This document shows, one piece after another, positions 1-8,931 of a DNA stretch of 44,849 nucleotides. Each line of letters opens with the position of its first letter. Position 1 is the stretch's first letter. Location of the stretch: contig JAGGVT010000191.1 of the NCBI GenBank assembly GCA_021157815.1, positions 1 through 44,849 on the forward strand. Reading direction: 5' to 3'. Position numbers and translations under genes: made by a program. A model generated the notes under the pieces. It had not been told where the DNA came from and did not search any database. It saw nothing but the letters and a program-made list of their open reading frames with translations. The DNA is from a bacterium (GTDB lineage Bacteria; JAJVIF01; JAGGVT01).

Positions 1-217
1 CCATATCGCGCTTTGCGGTGATTCGTCCGGCGACTGTGATTTCATCATCCTCGTTTGAGGGAAATTTCGCGTGGATGTCCCCCGCGAATCCGGTTCGCTC
101 GAATTTGTGTCCAAAAGGGTCGATTCCTGCATCGCGCCATTTTTCAACGGCGGCTTTACGGCTTTCCATTTCGGATGAAATTTGTTCTTGTTCGTTTTTT
201 GTGTTTTCTTCTGTCAT
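1..217 (-). CDS. lysS: Lysyl-tRNA synthetase, N-terminal part (truncated by window edge)
   Basis: Reverse-strand translation from ATG at 217: MTEENTKNEQEQISSEMESRKAAVEKWRDAGIDPFGHKFERTGFAGDIHAKFPSNEDDEITVAGRITAKRDM. This matches the class II LysRS N-terminus (R..k....G.dPf...f.rt......vaGRi.akR.mG). Not in the ORF list because it runs off the edge. Confidence 0.8.
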   Translation of the reverse strand, partial: MTEENTKNEQEQISSEMESRKAAVEKWRDAGIDPFGHKFERTGFAGDIHAKFPSNEDDEITVAGRITAKRDM

Positions 218-357
218 GTTATCTTTTATACCTCGGGTTAACAGTGTCTGTTTAAATTATAACCCAATTACCGATTTGCTGATTAATAGAGGACATACCG
301 GCTATTTGGCATTTATCAAATATGAATCTTAAGTGAACATCAAATCGTTCTATCCGT

Positions 358-465
358 AAAAAGGGGACAGTCCCATAGGCTTCAAATCTGATGCTATCAA
401 TATACAATGCTGCAACCCTTCATTTATACTGTCTTTATTCACTTGCTTAGGAAAGTCCCCTTTTT
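358..465. repeat. ~108-bp intergenic element with inverted ends (AAAAAGGGGACAGTCC ... GGAAAGTCCCCTTTTT)
   Basis: Terminal inverted repeats read directly; a related AAAGGGGACAGCGCCCTTTT hairpin occurs at 40480-40498. Confidence 0.55.
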
Positions 466-615
466 ATTACCATCCTGAAGTATTCCATGTTATTTCTGTT
501 TTTTTCAATTTTAACCGGACAGTAGTGATCCCGGTTAATGAGAAACAGGGCTACCATTTATATCTATCAATGATAGATTCTTCGCTTCGCTCAGAATGAC
601 ATTTTTTCCAATGAA

Positions 616-1527
616 TCAATTCAATTCGCGGATTGTCGGTTCGAGTTTCATCAGTTCTATTAATTTCAGGTAATCATCCCATGTTAGATTCTCAGGGCGT
701 TTTTCCAGCAGGCAAACCATTATGCCCTGCAGGACATTCGCGCCGAATGAGCGGCCATCAATAACCGGTGTAGTGGTAATCAGCTGTTTGACTCCACGCT
801 TTCTCAGTTCCGCTTCATCCTCTTCGGTTGTTGTGTTCGTGATGATTATCTTGCCGTCCAGTTTGTCGGGCATGTATCGCCTGATATAGTGAAAATCACC
901 CGCAAGGATATCCTGAGGGGCGAACAGTTTTTCATATATCGCTTTTTTCTTCTGGCTCTCCTGCTTTTTACCGGTCGGATAGATAATCTTGAACGGCAGC
1001 CTTGTGAAAATCGGCAGGAGGAATTTGCCCACTCTGTCCAGTTCATTAAGTGATCGTATCTGATGATTTACGCCAAGCGCGACAATCAAATCGCCGTAAG
1101 TCATGTCGAGACCAATCTCCGCAAGTGTTTCAGCCATGCCCCATCTGTCGATGCCGCTAACGAGAAGGCATTTCATTCCCTCCTTGAGGATGCCCATTTC
1201 ATGCAGTTGTTTGACGATTTTTCGCTCCAGTGTGTGCTTGACATCGCTGCCATCGACAATGGGAGTTATTTTAGCCGCGTTTGCCATTCTTAGGGCGTCG
1301 CGGACGATGTACCTTCTGTTTCTGCGCCACAGATACAAATCAGCGCCGCCTATTCCGAAGCAGTCAACCTTGCCATCGAGCTGTTTTATTCGCTCAACCG
1401 CCTTGTCGAAATCACCATCGGTGCCTTCGCGAGAGATTCGAAAATCGTGATTGAGAAATGTTGCTTCAACGGTTTTGTTTCGAAGGGATGATCCTATCGA
1501 TACTGATACAACGGTTTTTACTGTCAT
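616..1527 (-). CDS. Quinate 5-dehydrogenase-like / shikimate-dehydrogenase-like Rossmann protein
   Basis: ORF 616..1563; ATG at 1527 preferred over the TTG at 1563. Resembles the conserved proteins annotated as quinate 5-dehydrogenase (VSVSIGSS..., GIGGADLYLW, NTTTEEDEAELRKRGVKQLITTTP). Confidence 0.6.
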   Translation of the reverse strand: MTVKTVVSVSIGSSLRNKTVEATFLNHDFRISREGTDGDFDKAVERIKQLDGKVDCFGIGGADLYLWRRNRRYIVRDALRMANAAKITPIVDGSDVKHTLERKIVKQLHEMGILKEGMKCLLVSGIDRWGMAETLAEIGLDMTYGDLIVALGVNHQIRSLNELDRVGKFLLPIFTRLPFKIIYPTGKKQESQKKKAIYEKLFAPQDILAGDFHYIRRYMPDKLDGKIIITNTTTEEDEAELRKRGVKQLITTTPVIDGRSFGANVLQGIMVCLLEKRPENLTWDDYLKLIELMKLEPTIRELN

Positions 1528-1559
1528 TTTTCTTTCACCGCCAGAATTCCTTGAATGGT

Positions 1560-2867
1560 TCAATCATCGGTAATGCTGAATTGCAAGTTTGACTCATCAA
1601 GGTAAACTCCTCGATAAATATCTTTTAACGCAATTAGTTTCACTTTCATCGGCCTTCGATGCTTTACAATTTTCTTCGCAATTTCATTAAGAGTCTGAGG
1701 CGCGATTTTTGACACCTGCCCGAACGGGTCCTGCAGAAGCCCGCGATCAAGCGCCTTGCTGCAGGCATCATGAATCATTTTCGCTGCAAGGTCACGCGCC
1801 TCGAAAAGATTCAATTTCCGCTCAACGCTTTGTTCAACGATAAGCGAACCGCTGTTGAATACAACGTACTGATCATACACATGAAAATTGACCGGTATTT
1901 TATCGCCTCGAAAAACATTCCTCGCGGAGAATACAAGAATTATAGATTCATCAGCCGATGAGCTGTTCACTTTTTCAATGATGCTGTAAAGTTCCTCGGA
2001 TGATGGTTTTTTGATTGAACAGCCAAGATTGTAGATTTCATCACCGCTTTCAAAATTGCGAAAACTTTGCTCGACCGCATCGGTAATCTGTTTTATCAAA
2101 AGGTCATTTTTAATTGTAAAGCCATACAGGCGCTGTCCCTCGAAAAAGGCGATGTCCTCTGTCTGCATGCGGTTAATGGCGGAATGTAATCCGGTTATTT
2201 CCGAATTAAGATCAGTAATTATGTTTTCAAGTCCTGTTATTTGTTTCTCTTTTTTCTGCTTTTCAGTTTCAAGGTATGTTATTTCAGTTCTTATAAATTC
2301 TATTTCCACCGTCGTATCATCAAGTTCATTTTTAATTTCAGTCAACTGAGCGCTTGAGGATGTCAGATCAGATTCGAGTTCGGTAATTGTATTTTCCAAC
2401 TGAAATTGATTCTGCGTCAGTTTATCAAGCTGCCCCTGTTTATCGATAATCTCATCACTTAGAAGTTCAAGGTCATTTCGATAGCCATCCGACTGAAGTT
2501 TTATCTCATCGCGTTGGGATGTAGCGGTTAAAATATGGTCGCCCAACTGAGTTACTTCGCTTTTTAAATTCCCTACTTCATCCTGAAGCTCGTTTCTCTC
2601 CAGTTTCATTTCCTGAATTTTATTCTGCATCTGCTCTGTTCTGAGAAGCATTTGACGCATCTGGCTTGAGAAAGTTATAAGGAGGAGGAAAGTTACAATT
2701 GAAATAACAGCGCCGATAATAATTGTAACCAACATCGCCGTTGTTCGAGGCCTTAACCCGAATATGCTGATTCGCTTTTTACCAATGCGCTTGCCAAGGA
2801 TATCACCAAAATAAGCAATAAGCATCGAGACTACGGAGATGATAATTATGAGTTTTATTCCTATCAT
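1560..2867 (-). CDS. DUF3084-like membrane-anchored coiled-coil protein
   Basis: Two N-terminal TM segments with GKRIGKKRISIFGLRPRTTA, long coiled coil, C-terminal globular domain; characteristic of DUF3084. Confidence 0.75.
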   Translation of the reverse strand: MIGIKLIIIISVVSMLIAYFGDILGKRIGKKRISIFGLRPRTTAMLVTIIIGAVISIVTFLLLITFSSQMRQMLLRTEQMQNKIQEMKLERNELQDEVGNLKSEVTQLGDHILTATSQRDEIKLQSDGYRNDLELLSDEIIDKQGQLDKLTQNQFQLENTITELESDLTSSSAQLTEIKNELDDTTVEIEFIRTEITYLETEKQKKEKQITGLENIITDLNSEITGLHSAINRMQTEDIAFFEGQRLYGFTIKNDLLIKQITDAVEQSFRNFESGDEIYNLGCSIKKPSSEELYSIIEKVNSSSADESIILVFSARNVFRGDKIPVNFHVYDQYVVFNSGSLIVEQSVERKLNLFEARDLAAKMIHDACSKALDRGLLQDPFGQVSKIAPQTLNEIAKKIVKHRRPMKVKLIALKDIYRGVYLDESNLQFSITDD

Positions 2868-2876
2868 AAAATTTCT

Positions 2877-3887
2877 CTATTCCCAATCGAGACGATTTCT
2901 CAGAGCGTCTCTCAGTTCATCAGGCGCAACAACGGCGACACCGGGTTTTCTGACCACAACTCCGGCGGCACAGTTTGCAATTTCAATCGCGTCCATAATG
3001 TTGGCACCGGCAGCCATCGCGAGAGCAAGTGTCCCGACCATTGTATCCCCAGCGCCGGAAACATCGTAAACATGGCTGGTCATTGCGGACAGGTGATGTT
3101 CCGAGCCGTCAGATTTGAAAAGGCTCAAGCCATCTCCTCCACGAGTAACCAAAAGCGCTTTGGGAGCAATTCTACCCATAAGAATATCCGCCGCTTTTTT
3201 CAGCGTTAATCTGTCGAATACTGTAATTCCAGTGAAAGCGACAGTTTCCTTCAGATTTGGAGAGATAAGCGTAACTCCTTTATAGAGATGCATATTGGCC
3301 GGCTTGGGATCAACGATTATCAGAAGTCCAAGTGATTTAGCCTTGTCGAGTACAGGCGTGAGAAGGTCTCTGCCAATCAACCCCTTGGCGTAATCGCTTA
3401 TCAGAAGCGCGTTTACGTTTTCAAGTTCAGCTGTCAGATATTCAACAAGTTTGTCACAATCATTTTTTTCTATTGGTTTGATGTCCTCGTTGTCGATTCG
3501 AAGCATCTGCTGGTTTGATGCAATAACACGGGTTTTAAGCGGAGTAATGCGTTTTGGGATTGTGAATATTCCGCTTTTTGAAATGCCGAAGGATTCGATT
3601 GTTCGAGTGAATTTCTCACCGATATTGTCATCCCCGACAATTCCCGACAGAATCGGATTCCCTCCGAGCGCGGCGATGGTCATCGCGACATTCGCCGCTC
3701 CGCCCGGACGTACCTCACGTTTCCTGATATTAACAATAGGAACAGGCGCTTCAGGAGAAATCCTTTCGGCGTTGCCCCAGATATATTCATCCAGAAGCAA
3801 ATCGCCAAGAATCAGAATTTTCTTCCCGGCAAATTCATCAATGGTTTTTTCAAATTTGTTATTTGTGTCCGGCATTTTATTATTCAT
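2877..3887 (-). CDS. rfaE1: D-glycero-beta-D-manno-heptose-7-phosphate kinase (RfaE1/HldE kinase domain)
   Basis: PfkB-family: ILGDLLLDEYIWGNAERISPEAPVPI, RPGGAANVA, DVSGAGDTMVGTLALAMA. Confidence 0.9.
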   Translation of the reverse strand: MNNKMPDTNNKFEKTIDEFAGKKILILGDLLLDEYIWGNAERISPEAPVPIVNIRKREVRPGGAANVAMTIAALGGNPILSGIVGDDNIGEKFTRTIESFGISKSGIFTIPKRITPLKTRVIASNQQMLRIDNEDIKPIEKNDCDKLVEYLTAELENVNALLISDYAKGLIGRDLLTPVLDKAKSLGLLIIVDPKPANMHLYKGVTLISPNLKETVAFTGITVFDRLTLKKAADILMGRIAPKALLVTRGGDGLSLFKSDGSEHHLSAMTSHVYDVSGAGDTMVGTLALAMAAGANIMDAIEIANCAAGVVVRKPGVAVVAPDELRDALRNRLDWE

Positions 3888-4842
3888 ACGTTGAATCCAT
3901 TAACCCGGTTAACATCCCCCACAACAGTGGAATGTTAATCTCATGATGGCCTATAATCTCAACAGATTCGCCTCCGACCTCAACCGCGCGTGCCAGAGGA
4001 TTAAGATTTGTCCGATAATGCTTCATGAAATCGAAATTTACTCCCATGAAATTTTTTAAATCGAATCCTATATTCTGGCATGCGGCAATCGCTTTCTCAA
4101 TCACAACCGGCATAACCACAGCACTGCCAATGTTGATAATCGCGCCGCCATCGGTGAGTTTGGAAATCTGATTGGTAAAAATCCTGAAATCCCGCATTGT
4201 ACCCAATCCCATTGTCGAGCCGTCCATGGATGGGTGAAAATGTATGAAATCAGTGCCGAAGGCAACATGAACAGTCAACGGAATTGAAAGCTCATACGCC
4301 TGTTTAAGCACAGAGACATCGCCATGAGGTGTTTCGGATTCACAAAGCGCTTTGCCATAGGATTCACCAAGCCCAAGGCCATCGGTGACACTGTTCATTG
4401 CGGAGTTTAAAAATTCCCCGGTTTCTTTGGTTACCGCAAATTGCCCTGTATTAATGCTGGCTTTGACATCCTCGGATGTTTCACCGAAAAGCGCGATTTC
4501 AGTATCGTGTATTGTGAAAGCTCCGTTGACGCCTATTGCAGAAATGAATCCGTTTTTCATCAGGTCGATTATAAACGGGGATACTCCAACCTTCACATTA
4601 TGCGCGCCCATTGTGGCAATAATCGGTTTTTTGTTTTGTTTAAATTCAAGAAGCATTCGCGCCAGATGTTTAAGTTGTTTCGCAGCGAGAATATCCGGCA
4701 GGCAGTTGAACAGTCCCGTCAGGTCTTTGGGATTAATTTCATCAGGCTTGCCGAAATCCTCGACATTGACGATGCTTTTTCTGTCGTGTATCGAAATAAG
4801 GTTAAGTTTCGAAAGGTCAATCTGTTCGTATTTTGATTTCAT
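3880..4842 (-). CDS. Deoxyhypusine-synthase-like NAD-binding-fold protein
   Basis: 320 aa; GAHNVKVGVSPFIIDLM, GVNGAFTIHDTE, DGGAIINIGSAVVMPVVIEKA; overlaps neighbours by 4-8 nt. Confidence 0.5.
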   Translation of the reverse strand: MKSKYEQIDLSKLNLISIHDRKSIVNVEDFGKPDEINPKDLTGLFNCLPDILAAKQLKHLARMLLEFKQNKKPIIATMGAHNVKVGVSPFIIDLMKNGFISAIGVNGAFTIHDTEIALFGETSEDVKASINTGQFAVTKETGEFLNSAMNSVTDGLGLGESYGKALCESETPHGDVSVLKQAYELSIPLTVHVAFGTDFIHFHPSMDGSTMGLGTMRDFRIFTNQISKLTDGGAIINIGSAVVMPVVIEKAIAACQNIGFDLKNFMGVNFDFMKHYRTNLNPLARAVEVGGESVEIIGHHEINIPLLWGMLTGLMDSTYE

Positions 4843-5414
4843 TTTTTGAAGTTCACAATCTGGACAGGTCCGCTGAGATTGACAAATACACGTTCGCCAG
4901 ATAAATCCACGGTTATCTGTTCAGCATGAAATTCCCAATCACCTTTGGCAAGTTTGATACTCCCACCCGCGCTTTGCAGAATGCCATCCTCGCCTGAAAA
5001 GAAAATTTCCTCAGCCCAGAAAGTGGAAAGGTCATCATTACGGACAGCATTTACTCCACCTGACAATCGCATCTCGCTGGCTTTCTGGTCGTAATTCCCT
5101 TCCGGTGCGGTTAGTGTAATGCTGGTTTCATCATCAACCTGAATCAGCGCTTTGGGTTGTGTCATCCTGAATTCACCCTGTACATTGCCATTAAGGTCAA
5201 CGCTTTCCAGAATCCATCGAACACGCCCATCCGACGCAATCTCCTCAACACGAGTAGTGCGTGCGCTGATTGAACCAATCTCGTTTTCAGGAGTTTTCGA
5301 GATTCTATCCGCAGGATCAATATCAGGCTGGTTCATCAGAGCATAAAACGTGCCCCATCCCGCGATGAGCATCATGGCAAACCAGAATAACAGATATGAA
5401 TATCGTCCCAGCAT
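4839..5414 (-). CDS. lptC: LPS export ABC transporter periplasmic protein LptC
   Basis: N-terminal TM anchor followed by OstA-like beta repeats (WILESVDLNGNVQGEFRMTQPKALI...LTAPEGNYDQKASEMRLSGGVNAV). Confidence 0.75.
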   Translation of the reverse strand: MLGRYSYLLFWFAMMLIAGWGTFYALMNQPDIDPADRISKTPENEIGSISARTTRVEEIASDGRVRWILESVDLNGNVQGEFRMTQPKALIQVDDETSITLTAPEGNYDQKASEMRLSGGVNAVRNDDLSTFWAEEIFFSGEDGILQSAGGSIKLAKGDWEFHAEQITVDLSGERVFVNLSGPVQIVNFKK

Positions 5415-5534
5415 ATTTCCCTGTGCCTTTATGGCCAGATAATCTTTAATCAGGTTTGTTTAATATACATAAAATCTTATCACAGACTTTAAGTGATAAA
5501 AACCGTTTGTACAAACCCGCATACGCTAATCTCC

Positions 5535-5563
5535 TTGACTATCATGCAAAGGATAACTAAAAT
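5535..5563 (+). promoter_or_regulatory. Predicted sigma70-type promoter for the SurA-like gene
   Basis: TTGACT - 17 nt - TAAAAT, about 85 nt upstream of the ATG at 5649. Confidence 0.5.
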
Positions 5564-5648
5564 TAATTGTTTGTGCCTGATTTCACGGCATCAAAATTAG
5601 TTTGGATAATCTCTAAAATAAAGAAAAGTTATAGAGAGGCAGAAATCG

Positions 5649-7658
5649 ATGAAACGCAAGAAAAGATATTTAACAACAATTGACTACTTCAGGACAAATA
5701 TAAAGTGGTTCATGATGGTTGTGGCCACAATTTTTATCGCGGGTATTTTCATTGGGCCTGGATTTGGCTCATACGGAAGCATGCAGTGCGGCGGCGATAA
5801 AACTGCGCATTTAACCCGCCAGCAATATGCTGAGCAGGAAAGCGAGGTAATGGCTCGCATGGGTGACAATGAATTCAGGGCTTATACCATTAACCAAAAA
5901 ACGGCCAATCGCCTTACCAGGTACACAAGAAACAGTCCCGGAACGATTATTTCACCGGAGCAGAAGATATCGGTTACATGGAGCATGCTTAACGAAGAAA
6001 TTGAAAAAACCTTAAAACTGGAAAAAGCAAAGGAATCAAATATCGAATTAAAGGCTGAAGAAATAAACGAGGTTTATGATAGTGAGAAGCAGAATATAAT
6101 GAGTGGAAGAGGATTAAGTACATCCACTTCAGAAGGCAATGTTAGTCTTTTGCAGATGGCGGATCGAAAAATTCAGGCTCAGAAATCAGAACGAGCGTTC
6201 CTCAGTTTTCTTTCGAGCCAGCTTCACATGTCACCAAAGGATTTTAAGAACATCATTCGGGATAATCTTCTTGTTGAAAAATACACAGAGAGCCTGAATG
6301 ATGAAGCAAAAGAACAGGTGAAATCGGACGCAAAGAGAGAATCGATTGAGTTATACAACAGAATTGTATCCGAGGGTGAGAATTTCGCCGAAGTGGCAGA
6401 AAACGAAAGTGATGAAAGTTCATCAGCAGCAAATGGCGGCCTTGTCGAGGACATGACAAGAAAAGACGCCAAAGCCAAAGATGATGAATATGCAACCGCT
6501 TTATTTACATCTGAAATAGGGAAAGTGCAGGAACCGTTGGAACTAGATGATGGGTTTTATATCATCAAGGTTGAAGACCGCACTCTCGCTGAAGGCGAGG
6601 ATTTCGAAAACGCAAAGGATGGCATTATCGCTGAAATAAAAGATGAGCTTGGAATCACTGATGATGAGGAAGAGAAAGAGCCTGAGGTAAAGGAATACTC
6701 AGATGAGGAGCTCACCGAGATGGCATCAACAGAGGGAATCGAAGAAGATACCGAAAAGGAATCTGTCGAATCTGAAAATCAGATTACTGACTACATGATA
6801 AAAGAGCGCTATGAGAAAGTTACTTTCCGCCTGATTTTTGTCAGGCCTGAAAGTTATCAGACTCGATATCAAGAAAATCTTAAGGCAATAAAAAAAGAGG
6901 AGGGAGTCGAAATAGTTGATCCCTTGATGAAGGCGTATAGTTACGTTGCGGATTATCAGGGTGATCGTGATTTCGATTCAGCGATCGAGGGCTTCAGGGC
7001 AATACGTGAGGAACGTCTTCTGACACTTAATGAAGAGAAAACCATCTGGCAGGAAAAAGAAACGGAACTTGAAAACGCTCCTGAAGATAAAAGAATTAAA
7101 CTGCTTGAAGAAACTGTCGTCCATGAAAGAAGCGTTGAGTACGCAAACACCAACCTCGCTCAGATTGATTACCTGATAGCGTATTACATGCAGGAAAAAA
7201 TCGCTTTTGTTGAGAATGAGATGATGACTGCTGAAGAACCGGATGAGAGTGCACAGGAAAAAGCTCAGTCAATGATTGATGAACTTCATTCAGAAATGCG
7301 CATATTGATTGAAGAAGCTGTCGCGTCTGAAAGCACACCGGATCCGTACTACAACGCCATGCTGGGTGACCTTCAGCTTGACGCGGGAGAATGGGTCGCG
7401 GCATACGAGAACTGGTCAATTGTGGCGGATTATGGCGAACGTGATCTCAGCCTTCTCCAAAGGGCGCAACCAGCTTTCAACAAGTTCCTTGAATTTCTTG
7501 AGGACGAGGAAATGCGTAAGAAAGCCGGAAAGGAATTCGATAAACTTCAAAAGAACCTTGACAAGGCGCTTGAAATACAGCGCAAACAGCAGGAGGAATG
7601 GCAGGCTCAAATGCAGAAAATGATTGAGGAGATGTCTCAGGAAGGCGAGTTGGAATAG
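5649..7658 (+). CDS. Membrane-anchored SurA/PpiD-type peptidyl-prolyl isomerase / chaperone
   Basis: Single N-terminal TM, SurA_N-like helices, a parvulin-like stretch (FAEVAENESDESSSAANGGLVEDMTR...LFTSEIGKVQEPLELDDGFYIIKVEDR) and a C-terminal TPR-like segment. Confidence 0.75.
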   Translation: MKRKKRYLTTIDYFRTNIKWFMMVVATIFIAGIFIGPGFGSYGSMQCGGDKTAHLTRQQYAEQESEVMARMGDNEFRAYTINQKTANRLTRYTRNSPGTIISPEQKISVTWSMLNEEIEKTLKLEKAKESNIELKAEEINEVYDSEKQNIMSGRGLSTSTSEGNVSLLQMADRKIQAQKSERAFLSFLSSQLHMSPKDFKNIIRDNLLVEKYTESLNDEAKEQVKSDAKRESIELYNRIVSEGENFAEVAENESDESSSAANGGLVEDMTRKDAKAKDDEYATALFTSEIGKVQEPLELDDGFYIIKVEDRTLAEGEDFENAKDGIIAEIKDELGITDDEEEKEPEVKEYSDEELTEMASTEGIEEDTEKESVESENQITDYMIKERYEKVTFRLIFVRPESYQTRYQENLKAIKKEEGVEIVDPLMKAYSYVADYQGDRDFDSAIEGFRAIREERLLTLNEEKTIWQEKETELENAPEDKRIKLLEETVVHERSVEYANTNLAQIDYLIAYYMQEKIAFVENEMMTAEEPDESAQEKAQSMIDELHSEMRILIEEAVASESTPDPYYNAMLGDLQLDAGEWVAAYENWSIVADYGERDLSLLQRAQPAFNKFLEFLEDEEMRKKAGKEFDKLQKNLDKALEIQRKQQEEWQAQMQKMIEEMSQEGELE

Positions 7659-7680
7659 CATCCGAGCAATTGAATTGGCA

Positions 7681-8862
7681 ATGATAAAACGTGAACAAAA
7701 ATCAGATTCCCCCGGTGACTCCGGGGGTTTTTATCCGGTGAAAACACTTTGGCGTTTAACGCGAATTTTCTGCATCGGTATCCTGCTTTGTGTAATGGCG
7801 ATACCTTACGCGCAAGCTGAGCCATTCGAACTGGTTGAAACCATGGATTATGGCGATGGGTTGGTTTATTCCGCATACAAACATGAATCGGTCGGAACTT
7901 TTTATTTCATCAAGCTAAAAGCGTCATCTGAAAAGTGGCGGCTCGTTCCCGTTTCCAACTGTAAGGGAATAAGGAAATGCGGCAATGTAAAACAGCTTGC
8001 GCTTGATTTCAACAAAGAAGCGCGAATCGCAGTCAACGCATCATTCTTTGATACCGCCAAATACCCGATTGGAACTGTGGCATCGGATGGCGTAATAATG
8101 TCCCTGGATAACCGAAAGCGAACGTCTCTCGGCATAAAAACCGATGGCAAAGGCATAATGGACGTTATCAGCCCAAGAGCGTTTATCACTTCGGATGACT
8201 ATTTCGAGCCAATCTGGATATGGGGATATAATCAGCCATCCAAGAAGAACGCGATAATTTGCTACAATCAGAACAATGGCAGCTCGTTTATAAACCTGCC
8301 GTCGGATGCTAAAGCTCTTGTCGTTGAATCTGAAAAAGTAATTGATATCGTTGCGAAGGGAAAAACCGCAATTCCGGATAATGGCCTGGTTCTGCTATTC
8401 AGAGGCAAATCACGAACGCACCTTGATAGATTCACGACAGGATGCGGAGTTTTGCTGGGACTTGTCATGCCGAAGGAATGGGAGAATACATCGTCGATAA
8501 TCACCGGCGGACCAAGAATAATCAATGATGCCAGACTGGTTGATTTGAAGAAGAACCATGAGAATTTTGAATCAAGGTTGTTTAAATCCCACAGAAGAAC
8601 GATTGTTGGATTAACGTGGAACGATGAGTTTTTTATCGCGGTGTTTCCCAAATCGGTAACCTATGACACAGCGGCTAAAGTGCTTCTCGCGATGAATGCG
8701 AAGGACGCCATGGGGCTTGACGGCGGCTCATCGACAAGTTTGTGGGTACGAGGTGTAAAGTATTTCAACGGGTCAAAAAGCGTTCCGGTTGCACTTGCTG
8801 TGGTTCCCCGGAACGAAGAGTCAAATCCCCTGCCATGGTTTGAGAATAAATACTGGAAATGA
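7681..8862 (+). CDS. Phosphodiester glycosidase (NAGPA-domain) family exported protein
   Basis: Signal-like N-terminus; AVNASFFDTAKYPIGTVASDGVI, GGPRIINDAR, GLDGGSSTSLWVRG. ATG at 7681 preferred, which removes the overlap with the upstream gene. Confidence 0.75.
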   Translation: MIKREQKSDSPGDSGGFYPVKTLWRLTRIFCIGILLCVMAIPYAQAEPFELVETMDYGDGLVYSAYKHESVGTFYFIKLKASSEKWRLVPVSNCKGIRKCGNVKQLALDFNKEARIAVNASFFDTAKYPIGTVASDGVIMSLDNRKRTSLGIKTDGKGIMDVISPRAFITSDDYFEPIWIWGYNQPSKKNAIICYNQNNGSSFINLPSDAKALVVESEKVIDIVAKGKTAIPDNGLVLLFRGKSRTHLDRFTTGCGVLLGLVMPKEWENTSSIITGGPRIINDARLVDLKKNHENFESRLFKSHRRTIVGLTWNDEFFIAVFPKSVTYDTAAKVLLAMNAKDAMGLDGGSSTSLWVRGVKYFNGSKSVPVALAVVPRNEESNPLPWFENKYWK

Positions 8863-8883
8863 ATGGCACTATGCAAATGAAAA

Positions 8884-8906
8884 AAGCCGGACTTAAAGTC
8901 CGGCTT
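8884..8906. terminator. Hairpin terminator between convergent genes
   Basis: AAGCCGGACTT-A-AAGTCCGGCTT, perfect 11-bp stem flanked by A- and T-rich sequence. Confidence 0.85.
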
Positions 8907-8931
8907 GTTGTTATCGGTTGTTGAGAATATA

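Noticed and set aside
7096-7698. Overlapping minus ORFs 7096-7419, 7416-7661 and 7477-7698
   Set aside because: Antisense to the SurA-like coding region; low-complexity Leu/Phe-rich translation of the Glu/Lys-rich plus strand.
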